Positions 32,701 through 39,897 of a stretch of DNA of 49,760 nucleotides are shown here, piece after piece; the first letter of the stretch is position 1, and the number at the start of each line of letters is the position of its first letter. The notes under the pieces were generated by a model. The model was given only the letters and a program-made list of their open reading frames with translations. It was not told where the DNA came from and ran no database searches. A program made the position numbers and the translations under genes. The DNA comes from Verrucomicrobiota bacterium (GTDB lineage: Bacteria; Verrucomicrobiota; Verrucomicrobiia; Verrucomicrobiales; Verrucomicrobiaceae), in contig VFKE01000015.1 in the NCBI GenBank assembly GCA_009885695.1, forward strand, positions 1 through 49,760. The letters run 5' to 3'.

Positions 32701-35215
32701 GCGGCAATCCACTGGCGCTGTAAGTCAAGATGTTGCCTTCCGCATCGCTGGCTTGCAGTTGCAGGCTGGCGAGAGCGCCGCGCACCGTGTTTTGATCGAC
32801 CGGTTGCACCAGCGCGGGCGGTGAATTGGTCGAGGTGGGAAGCGAATTGATCCACTGCGCAATGGTCGAAACTGCGGCGGAGTCCACGACATTTTTTGCC
32901 AGCGGAGGCATCCTTGTTTCCGTCAGGCTGTTCGCTCGGACATGCATGATGCTTTGCGGGACCTGTTGCGGCACGACTACTTTTGCGCCCGCAACGCCCA
33001 GATCATTGTAAAGTGGACCATTCAGAATGTTCGTTTGGGCAAGAGGCGTATCGTAACGCGCGTCGAAGTTTGCGCGCACACCACCCGGGCGGTGACAATG
33101 GGCGCAGTTGGCGTCGAGGTAGGAGCGCACCTTGAGTTCGAGCGGGGCGATGGTGTCGCTCATCGGCACGGACTTGTCATATCCGGCGATTTGGGCGGCG
33201 GTCAGAGGCGAATCAAACATTCCGATTGCGCTCCAGGTGGCGAGTTGGTTCGCCGTGGTGCCTGAGGACGGGTAAGTGAAATTGCCATTGAGCTGTCGGG
33301 TGTTCACTCCAAGGACGAAACCAGCGGCCGGTGTGTGGCAATTCATGCAATCTCCACGACTCGGGAAAGTCCAATTCTGGGTGCGCGTAGTGCCGCCGGC
33401 TCCAGTGATGTTCACGCTCATGCTTTCACCGCTTGCGAGCAAATCCGCATCTAATCCATCGGCGCGCCATTTGTAAGTGACGCCATACCAGCCATCGGTG
33501 CCGCGCACGAAAAAGCGGGTCTCCAGGCGCTTGCGGATGAAGGGATCGGTGTCGTTCACGCCCAGCTCGAAGTGCTTGATAAGCACTGTGCCCACGGGAA
33601 ACGCCCAGCCGCCCGTCGCGCTGAAGGTGGCGATCTCGCTGCTCGAGTAGGGAGCGCTGTCATTCGGCAGTGCGATCCAGCGCTGCTTGAACGCGCCATC
33701 TGACCAGAGCGGTGAGTTGACGTTGTAGGGCACCACGCCTGCGGAAGGTGTGAGACTGGCCAGACTGGCGAAGGCACCCGTAGCCGACAACGTCGCAGGT
33801 GGTTCCACAGCGCCACCCCAAGGCGACAACTTGTAGATCTTCGCCGCGCTGCCGAGCGTTGTGAAGTGGATCTCGTTGTTTGAATCCACGGAAAAGCCAG
33901 TCAGCAGGCTGGCACCGATTTGCGTCAGCAGTGTTGGCTGCGCGCCCGGCGTCTGCCAGTCGAGCGACCAAATTCTCCCCGAATAGTAGTCGCCAAAAAT
34001 GTATTTGCCCAGAAGGGTGCTGGGCAGCCGGCTGCCCCGATAGACGTAACCGCCAATGACGCATCGGTTTCCCTCCGCGCGCGACGCATACGAATAGAGT
34101 GGAGGCGTTTCGGTTCCGAGCACGCTGGCGGGCTTGGGTTTGGGTCCCGCGATGGTTCCTTCGCGATACGACCACTGGTAGTTGGCACCTTTTTCGAGCA
34201 GATCGACTTCCTCGACGGCTTCCTGTCCCACATCACCGATAAACGCCTTGCCGGACTGGGGATCGAACGTCATGCGATGAGGACTTCGCAATCCAATGGC
34301 GTAAAATTCTTCCAGCACGGCACCGCTGGGATCGACCCAGGGATTATCATTGGGGATGAAGTAGCCTTGCGTGGAGGTTGGAGGCCATCCGACGGGAACG
34401 GCTGTGAGACTGGCGCCAGCAAGAGGCTGACGACGAATGGGATGACTGAGCGCCGGATTCTGATTGACGTCGATTCGGAGCACGCCAGAAAAAAGGCTGA
34501 CATTGATTTTTTGGGCGTTGTTGTAGGGCTCGCCCAGAGCGCCTTCGTCACCAACTGCGATGTAAAGAAATGAATCAGTACCGAAAAAAATGTCTCCGCC
34601 ATTGTGCCATTCCTGCTCGTCAAACTGGTTGATCATCACGAGCTCGCTTGATGGCGTGATGGAGGTTGCGTTATCAGCCAGAGTGAAGCGCGACAGGCGA
34701 TCGTAGCTCAGGTTGCCGCTCGCGCCGCTCGGACGAAAGCTGTACCACAGGTAGAGATAGCCACGGTTCGCCGAACCAGCCCGGCCGAATTGGGGATGCA
34801 AGGCAATGCCAAGCAATCCGCTGTCGCCTGCGCTGAACGTGGTCGAACTCAGGTCGAGCATCAATTTTTTAGTGGTGGTGGGTGAGTTCTTATCGAAACG
34901 CCACACCTGTCCCGCCCGGCAGATCACCCACATGAACGGGGTGTCCGGCTGCTGCACCATTTTGATGGGGTCAATAAACGTGAGACCGGGAAAGGCATCT
35001 TCGACAATGAATGCGCCGCCTGATCCAGGAGATGATGAAGGCAACGCATTATTCAAGAATGCGCCGATAGGTTGCCTGCTACTCAACCCCTGGGTCTGAG
35101 CCCTTACAGGGGTCATGAGGCTGAATAGAACCGCCGCGGACCAGACCCATGCGATCACTCCGCGCGCGCGACTTCCTTTGTGACGGATGTGTTGTGCGGG
35201 ACGGGGGCGGCACAT
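29765..35215 (-). CDS. Giant secreted PQQ-type sugar dehydrogenase with cytochrome c and Ig-like repeats
   Basis: The 1816-residue protein starts with a signal peptide (FSLMTPVRAQ near residue 40). Residues about 65-470 form a glucose/sorbosone dehydrogenase-type beta-propeller with DSGLLGIALHPQFG. A cytochrome c region follows with heme sites CMNCH (about 622) and CAHCH (about 705). Two similar copies of a unit (about 798-1070 and 1078-1358) follow, each with an Ig-like (He_PIG) domain (TYSASGLPLGLSINP) and a jelly-roll domain (AGVMIREN / AGVIIRED). The C-terminal 450 residues have a short DSDGDY-like calcium-type stretch and end without a known sorting motif. It probably oxidizes a sugar outside the cytoplasm and passes electrons to its own hemes. 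Family, location and electron path are inference from domains. Confidence 0.85.
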   Translation of the reverse strand: MCRPRPAQHIRHKGSRARGVIAWVWSAAVLFSLMTPVRAQTQGLSSRQPIGAFLNNALPSSSPGSGGAFIVEDAFPGLTFIDPIKMVQQPDTPFMWVICRAGQVWRFDKNSPTTTKKLMLDLSSTTFSAGDSGLLGIALHPQFGRAGSANRGYLYLWYSFRPSGASGNLSYDRLSRFTLADNATSITPSSELVMINQFDEQEWHNGGDIFFGTDSFLYIAVGDEGALGEPYNNAQKINVSLFSGVLRIDVNQNPALSHPIRRQPLAGASLTAVPVGWPPTSTQGYFIPNDNPWVDPSGAVLEEFYAIGLRSPHRMTFDPQSGKAFIGDVGQEAVEEVDLLEKGANYQWSYREGTIAGPKPKPASVLGTETPPLYSYASRAEGNRCVIGGYVYRGSRLPSTLLGKYIFGDYYSGRIWSLDWQTPGAQPTLLTQIGASLLTGFSVDSNNEIHFTTLGSAAKIYKLSPWGGAVEPPATLSATGAFASLASLTPSAGVVPYNVNSPLWSDGAFKQRWIALPNDSAPYSSSEIATFSATGGWAFPVGTVLIKHFELGVNDTDPFIRKRLETRFFVRGTDGWYGVTYKWRADGLDADLLASGESMSVNITGAGGTTRTQNWTFPSRGDCMNCHTPAAGFVLGVNTRQLNGNFTYPSSGTTANQLATWSAIGMFDSPLTAAQIAGYDKSVPMSDTIAPLELKVRSYLDANCAHCHRPGGVRANFDARYDTPLAQTNILNGPLYNDLGVAGAKVVVPQQVPQSIMHVRANSLTETRMPPLAKNVVDSAAVSTIAQWINSLPTSTNSPPALVQPVDQNTVRGALASLQLQASDAEGNILTYSASGLPLGLSINPATGLISGTVSTTATAINNVSVNASDGSLSNSKSFVWTTTAPPTAPTLTSLDVGAVGLTGSTVLGTNGTYTLKGAGADIYFTADGFRFAYTQLSGDGEIRARVLSQTKTNDWAKAGVMIRENLTAGSRHAMTMITPFDGFGMVWRTSAGGSTTYAGGSVLNPAPNNWVRLVRAGSLLTGYRSADGINWTAVSAVTLTSLPANAYVGLAVTATTTSALSTAVFDNVQITGGSTLPNQAPVLVQPANQSTVRGTLASLQLQASDPDGNTLTYSASGLPLGLSINPVTGLISGTVSTNAAATSNVIVSASDGALSNSKNFVWTTTGAVAPAPLTGTDVGSVRIAGSTSFNSASGVYTVSGSGAGIFGSSDNFHFANTTLTGDGEIKARVTSQTNTNPWAKAGVIIREDLTANSRMGLAFISPSYGFGGNYRNPAGAVRTYAGGPALNTPPNNWVRLVRAGNAITAYTSANGTSWTQLFSVSLTNLASTVRIGLAVTATDYTKLGTATFDNVQIIGSPALAASASASKSIALTPSASPSATLSAAPTNWSQWQSRNAVTTANSDGDYKADLMEYALGEDPRSGLGDGGLRLVKNSDGRFGAQFKVAPGVTDLTCGVETSVDLSKWTALGIPPVTVTASDGARIVTYPALDALLGAGDATLFLRMRVTHPLSGLSVAGEPLSVERVSFVAGNQTYGYANVNPPIYAGRLADMPTVLTSDCYLEMRNGSYTGHRFEMGKVGRIDPASPLNTSSTLPNQSAELVVVRRHVSLDDVFDKTKLIGERSANLAATVSFYDGTGYVSFWLYNATLADPSKAVWVSADNTSLANAGGTIVEPGEGMFIKSSRNISMVVGGHVRTNPFVQVLRPGQIFLALPFPLASSAASNGFNTTNGLVASAQTRSADQLLIWGGDSLPRVAAFNTFWLTQAGKIEFWIREDDAKKANQSGALLFQPHRAFILKRGSAATTTVLIPMRWNLSP
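31140..32830 (-). repeat. Tandem duplication inside the giant dehydrogenase gene
   Basis: Two head-to-tail units of about 840 bp, roughly 31140-31985 and 31990-32830, encode closely similar 280-residue segments. Both contain TYSASGLPLGLSINP, then ISGTVST and PNNWVRLVRAG. The nucleotide similarity is strong enough to see by eye, and the copies could recombine. Confidence 0.8.
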
Positions 35216-35945
35216 GCGAAACTGTTAATGGGCGATTGTGGTTTCGAGCGGGGCGCACGATGCCAGAGCGGCATCGGGAAGTTGGGAGACCGAGAGGCAC
35301 GCGGTGCGTGGAATGATTCCAAATTTCATCATGACAAAAATATGATGCTCACATTGGAGGTGGAGGCATTCATGAGTCGAGCACTACTTGTGGCGATAAA
35401 AATAAAAATTATATGATTTATATAAAAGTCCTCAAATCGAGCGGGCAAATATTGAATACTTATGGTGCTGGATAATATTTTTTTGAGTCTTGCTCTGCAA
35501 TTCGTTCAGCATATCGAGCGCAGCTTCGTTCGAGATCAGCGCGATCTTTGAATCTTGGATTACGATGTTAGAACCACAAGGGGGCGATACATGCCAAATA
35601 CAGGGCGATTTTCCACAAGCGCTAACACACCTGTTCGTCCTGGAAGCCACGCAAATCGTCGTTGCCGGGACGATTCGCCGATATTTCAGGCCCTTGGCAT
35701 GCAACTTCCGAATCTGGGTTCAATTCAATCAATGCCTTAGCCCGACTTGGCGGACTCGACCTGAAAAACAGCGATTTTCGATCGTTCACGGCGCTGGAAC
35801 CCTTGATTTTGCAAGGGTCGCTTTCCAAAACGGATTGTAGTGCAGACTGAGGTGGTTGCACCTTCCCATTGATGGCAATCTTCAGCGGCCATCATGTTCC
35901 TTCGTTGTTCGGCACGGCGCAAGGGACTGGAATCGATGTGGTGCA
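35216..35945. other. Non-coding, AT-richer gap of about 730 bp
   Basis: I see no convincing gene. The middle (about 35330-35560) is AT-richer than the surroundings. Open frames of 60-116 codons occur on both strands (35432-35704, 35490-35840, 35622-35861) but have no recognizable motif, and they are probably chance. The gap separates the divergent giant dehydrogenase from the LpxL-WaaF cluster and should contain both promoters. Confidence 0.5.
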
Positions 35946-36161
35946 ATGCTGGAGGATCCGCGTTTTATTTTGGTCAGTGAGGCAGCCTCCATCGGTGTGG
36001 ACGACTGCGGCTGCAGTGATGTGCCTGCCATGCAGGACGAGGAGGGTGCGGCGGTCGTCGTGCAGGCTTTCTGTCGCGCGCTGGAAAAAATGGAGGAGGT
36101 GTCGACGTTTTCGGAAGCAATGCGCTTTGATTTGCGCTTTGTTCGCATCTGCGAAATATGA
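35946..36161 (+). CDS. Small acidic hypothetical protein upstream of the LpxL-WaaF fusion
   Basis: The 71-residue frame starts at ATG 35946 and ends only 4 bp before the ATG of the next gene (36166), an arrangement that suggests translational coupling. The product is acidic, has EDPRFILVSEAASIGVDD near the start and no recognized domain. The GC bias at third positions is weaker than in the neighbours. It might be a real small gene or a leader; the evidence is mostly position. Confidence 0.45.
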   Translation: MLEDPRFILVSEAASIGVDDCGCSDVPAMQDEEGAAVVVQAFCRALEKMEEVSTFSEAMRFDLRFVRICEI

Positions 36162-36165
36162 GAGG

Positions 36166-38142
36166 ATGGCGCAAGGGGTTTCCACGACAGGCAGGCTGAC
36201 GCGCGCGGGGCAGTTCATCGTGTATCTGCTGTTCCGCGCGGTGGAGTGCGTCTTGCGGCTGCTGCCGGTCGAGTGCTGCGCGTGGATCGGGCGGATGCTG
36301 GGTGGCGCGGCATATTATGTTGATGCTGGTCATCGCAAGGTGGCGCTGCAAAACCTCCGCATTGCATTCGGACGGGAGAAGGATGAGCACTGGCGACGGG
36401 CGGTGGCCCGGGCGCATTTCAAGAGCCTGGGCGGGAATCTACTTTGCAGCTTGAAGCTGCCGCTGATGAGCGTGGCTGACATTCTCAATCGCGTGACCTG
36501 CGAAGGTCGGGAGCACATGGAAGCCGTGGCACGCTCGGGCCGGCCCGTGATTTACGGAATCTGCCACATGGGATGCTGGGAGCTGCTGACGCAGGTTCCG
36601 TCGCTCATCACTTTGGATAAAAAGCCATCGAGCATCTACCAGCCGCTGGCCAATCCCTGGCTGGACGCGCATGTGAAGCGACGTCGGGAAAAACTTGGCT
36701 ATGTGCTCTTCGACCGCAATGAGGGTTTCGCCGCGCCGATGAAGCATCTGCGCGAACAATGCGGGACCATCGGCGTGCTGGTGGATCAGCACGCGGGCGA
36801 CAAGGGCTTGTGGTGTCCGTTCTTCGACCGGCTCGCCTCCACGACGACGCTGCCAGCGCTGATGGCCTTGCGCTGCGATGCGCCGCTGCTGCCGCTGGCG
36901 GTGTTCGACGACGGGCTGGCGCGCTGGCGTCTGGTTTTCAGTCCGCCAGTGAATTCACTCGAGGTGAAGCGGACGGCTGAAGGCATGACCGCGATGCTGA
37001 ACAACGGAATTGAACTGATGATCCGCCGGGCGCCGGAGAATTGGTTCTGGGTACACAACCGCTGGAAGACGCCGAACCCCGGCTTTCTGCTGTCGAGCGC
37101 GCGACGCGGTGTGAAATTCTACGAAGGCTATGACACGCGGCGCTTGCAGCCGTTCCATCTGCTGGTGCGCTCGCCGAACTGGCTGGGTGATGCCTGCATG
37201 GCATTGCCGGCGGTGCGGGCGCTGAAGAAAGGCCGGCCTGATTTGAAACTCACCGTGCTGGCATCGGCGAAATTGGGGGAGTTGTGGAAGATGATACCGG
37301 AGGTGGACGCGGTGATCTTGAAGGAATCGAAAGAGGGCATGGGCAGCGTGGCGAGGAAAATTCGCGATGCGGCGACATTCGATGCGGCGATTCTTTTCAC
37401 CAACTCCGTGCGCAGTGCGCTGGAAGTCTGGCGTGCGGGTATTCCGCGGATCGTGGGTTATCGCGGGGCTTTGCGTTCACGGCTGCTGAACCAGTTTATT
37501 CGAGAACCATGCGGCGACCGGCCGCCCTTGCATCACGCGCGGCGCTATCTGCGCATCGCGGAATGTTGCGGGGCGAAGACGGATGACCCGGTTTTGTTTG
37601 CCACGCCCGCACCGCAGCGCAGTGCGACCGTTCAAATCGGAATCTGCGCCGGTGCGGAATATGGTCCGGCCAAGCGCTGGCCGCTGGAACGATTTGCGGA
37701 AGCGGCCAATCATTTGTCCGCACAGATGCCGGACATCAGATGGGTGCTCGTCGGTGCTCCCGGCGAGAAGGAGATGGGCGCGAAGCTCAGCGCGTTGATG
37801 GCGCAGTCGTGTCACGAGAATCTTGTGGGCCAGACTTCACTCACGGAATTGATCGCGCGCTTGCGCGGCTGCCGTCTGCTGCTGACCAATGACACGGGCA
37901 CCATGCATCTGGCTGCGGCGCTCGGGGTGCCGACGGTGAGCATCTTCGGATCCACGGAACCGATTCTGACGGCGCCGCTCGGCTTGAATCATCGGATCGT
38001 GCGTCATCACGTGCCGTGCAGTCCGTGTTTTGCGCGCGAATGTCCGCTGGGGCACTACGCGTGCCTGACGGGTGTGAGCGTGGAGCGGGTGGTGGGGGAG
38101 GTGGCTGCGCCGCTCACTTCACCGGCACTGCGCGCTGGATGA
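36166..38142 (+). CDS. LpxL-like lipid A acyltransferase fused to WaaF-like heptosyltransferase
   Basis: The 658-residue fusion starts at ATG 36166. The N-terminal half (about 15-305) is an HtrB/LpxL-type acyltransferase that adds a secondary acyl chain to lipid A, with HMGCWE (H-x4-E catalytic motif) and LVDQHAGDKGLWCPFFDRL. The C-terminal half (about 327-650) is an ADP-heptose:LPS heptosyltransferase (WaaF-like) with RSPNWLGDACMALPAVRAL, LLTNDTGTMHLAAALGVPTV and HHVPCSPCFARECPLGHY. The two enzymes normally act in separate steps of lipid A-core assembly. The open frame extends upstream to 35869 but is without conserved sequence. The 3' end overlaps the convergent gene at 38114-38599 by 29 bp. 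Confidence 0.9.
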   Translation: MAQGVSTTGRLTRAGQFIVYLLFRAVECVLRLLPVECCAWIGRMLGGAAYYVDAGHRKVALQNLRIAFGREKDEHWRRAVARAHFKSLGGNLLCSLKLPLMSVADILNRVTCEGREHMEAVARSGRPVIYGICHMGCWELLTQVPSLITLDKKPSSIYQPLANPWLDAHVKRRREKLGYVLFDRNEGFAAPMKHLREQCGTIGVLVDQHAGDKGLWCPFFDRLASTTTLPALMALRCDAPLLPLAVFDDGLARWRLVFSPPVNSLEVKRTAEGMTAMLNNGIELMIRRAPENWFWVHNRWKTPNPGFLLSSARRGVKFYEGYDTRRLQPFHLLVRSPNWLGDACMALPAVRALKKGRPDLKLTVLASAKLGELWKMIPEVDAVILKESKEGMGSVARKIRDAATFDAAILFTNSVRSALEVWRAGIPRIVGYRGALRSRLLNQFIREPCGDRPPLHHARRYLRIAECCGAKTDDPVLFATPAPQRSATVQIGICAGAEYGPAKRWPLERFAEAANHLSAQMPDIRWVLVGAPGEKEMGAKLSALMAQSCHENLVGQTSLTELIARLRGCRLLLTNDTGTMHLAAALGVPTVSIFGSTEPILTAPLGLNHRIVRHHVPCSPCFARECPLGHYACLTGVSVERVVGEVAAPLTSPALRAG

Positions 38143-38599
38143 TGTTGGGGTGGTAGATTTCCGCCTCCTTCATGTGCATCCAGGCGGAGAATAATATAAC
38201 GAGAACACCGCCGCCGAGGATGGCGATGTTGGAGAATGAAGCGAGCTTGCCGCCGCTGATGAGCGCGAGTCCGGAGGCGATGGCCAGGGCGAAGTAAATC
38301 CACTTTGCATCCACGCGACGCTGGTATTGTTCTTTGATGATTTTTGCATCCGCTGGACGTTTTTCCAGTTCGCGGGGCTGGGCCCGGTGTCGCAAGGTGA
38401 GATAGGGGGCAATGCTCAGGCTGCAGAGGCCGATGACGATGAGGGCGGCGGTGCGGCATTTCGGCTGACCCATGTAATGGCCGATGCCATAGAAGATGAC
38501 TCCGAAGAGGATGCCGTAGAGCAGCAGCGGCTCAAACAGCAGATACGCGTAACCGGAGTCGCGCAGGCGGGAGAGGAATATCTCGAGGTTGGAAAGCAT
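38114..38599 (-). CDS. Four-helix membrane protein of unknown function
   Basis: The 161-residue protein has four hydrophobic segments: LLLYGILFGVIFYGIGHYM, TAALIVIGLCSLSIAPYL, YFALAIASGLALIS and IAILGGGVLVILFSAWMHM. A charged loop with AQPRELEKRPADAK lies between the second and third. No domain name can be given. The stop lies inside the end of the convergent LpxL-WaaF gene. It lies downstream of ruvB on the same strand, about 60 bp away. Confidence 0.75.
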   Translation of the reverse strand: MLSNLEIFLSRLRDSGYAYLLFEPLLLYGILFGVIFYGIGHYMGQPKCRTAALIVIGLCSLSIAPYLTLRHRAQPRELEKRPADAKIIKEQYQRRVDAKWIYFALAIASGLALISGGKLASFSNIAILGGGVLVILFSAWMHMKEAEIYHPNIIQRAVPVK

Positions 38600-38659
38600 C
38601 TCCGTGGGGGAAAGGGATAAGTGAAAAGGGGCAAGTGAAAAGGGAAATTACCCTGATTT

Positions 38660-39685
38660 TTATGAGTCGAACAATTCCTGCTGCGATCCGGTGGGCACGG
38701 GCAGGCCTAGCTTCCTGTAGGCGCCGGGCATGGCGACGCGGCCGCGCGGGGTGCGTTTCAAATATCCCTGCATGACGAGAAAGGGCTCGTGCATGTCTTC
38801 AAGGGTGCTGGCGTCCTCGTGCACGGCAACGGCGATGGAATTCAGCCCGACGGGACCGCCGTCGAATTTGTTGATGATGGCATCGAGGATGCGCTGATCC
38901 ATTTCGTCGAGGCCATCGAGGTCGATGTCCAGCATGGTGAGCGCGGCGTCGGCCACAGTTTGCGTGATGATGTTCTGCGCGCGGACCTGGGCGTAGTCGC
39001 GCACCCAACGAAGGAGGTGGTTGGCGATGCGCGGGGTGCCGCGACTGCGCCGGGCGATCTCACTCGCGCCGGCGGATTCCATCTCCACTTTGATGAGCCG
39101 TGCAGAGCGTTCGAGGATGGTGCGCAGTTCATCGGTCGTGTAATAGTCGACGCGATTCGGAATGCCGAAGCGCGAGCGCATGGGCGCGGTGAGCATGCCG
39201 GCGCGGGTGGTGGCGCCGACAAGCGTGAAGGGCGGGAGGTCGATGCGGACGCTGCGGGCCTTCGGCCCCTGATCGATGATGATGTCGAGACGGAAGTCTT
39301 CCATCGCGGGGTAAAGATATTCCTCGATGCTGGGATGGAGGCGGTGGATTTCGTCAATGAACAGGATGTCGCGTTCTTGGAGGTTGGTGAGGATGCCGGC
39401 GAGGTCGCCTGCGCGCTCGATCTGCGGGCCGCTGGTGGCATTCATTTTCGAGCCGACTGCGGTGGCGAGGATGTGAGCCAGCGTGGTTTTCCCGAGTCCC
39501 GGGGGGCCGCAGAGCAGGATGTGGTCGAGGGTGTCGCCGCGTTGTTTGGCGGCTTCCACCATGAGCATGAGGCGTTCCTTCACCTTCTCCTGGCCGGTGA
39601 ATTCGGAGAAGTCAGGGGGACGGAGCGCGATGTCGTAGGGCGACTCGGGTGCGCTGGCGGTTTGATCGTAGAAGCTGCTGCTCAA
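38660..39685 (-). CDS. ruvB: Holliday junction branch migration ATPase RuvB
   Basis: RuvB is the hexameric ATPase that drives branch migration with RuvA during recombination and repair. The 341 residues from TTG 39685 contain [19 protein letters not shown], the typical start of the domain, then Walker [13 protein letters not shown], Walker [17 protein letters not shown], and the C-terminal winged helix with [20 protein letters not shown]. No ATG lies upstream in frame. The longer open frame (to 39877) would begin with TTG too and carry a non-conserved leader. I therefore chose TTG 39685, but the start is not certain. Neither ruvA nor ruvC is nearby. Confidence 0.93.
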   Translation of the reverse strand: MSSSFYDQTASAPESPYDIALRPPDFSEFTGQEKVKERLMLMVEAAKQRGDTLDHILLCGPPGLGKTTLAHILATAVGSKMNATSGPQIERAGDLAGILTNLQERDILFIDEIHRLHPSIEEYLYPAMEDFRLDIIIDQGPKARSVRIDLPPFTLVGATTRAGMLTAPMRSRFGIPNRVDYYTTDELRTILERSARLIKVEMESAGASEIARRSRGTPRIANHLLRWVRDYAQVRAQNIITQTVADAALTMLDIDLDGLDEMDQRILDAIINKFDGGPVGLNSIAVAVHEDASTLEDMHEPFLVMQGYLKRTPRGRVAMPGAYRKLGLPVPTGSQQELFDS

Positions 39686-39897
39686 AGTGTGGGTGAGGCG
39701 GCGTTGGAGCGGGCTGGCATGGAATGTGCGGGTGCTGAGGGTGAAGCTGCGACGGTCACGGGGGGCTGACAAGCCCTGTGTGGCAAAATCTTTTATTTTG
39801 CCATATTGACTGTTTGCCTGTAAGTAGGCCCGACGATCCGGCGGCGGCGCTGCGATCTGGCATACTCCCAACCTCAATCAAACCACACTCCCATTCT

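Noticed and set aside
35432-35704. Minus-strand frame of 90 codons in the gap before the LpxL cluster
   Set aside because: It has no motif, unusual Cys/His-rich composition and AT-rich DNA; likely chance.
35869-36165. N-terminal extension of the LpxL-WaaF fusion
   Set aside because: The in-frame upstream part is arginine- and cysteine-rich with no conserved sequence. The ATG at 36166 fits the LpxL N-terminus and the upstream small gene's stop.
38789-39769. Plus-strand open frame of 326 codons opposite ruvB
   Set aside because: It is antisense to ruvB, where Walker A and B are clear; the composition is low-complexity.
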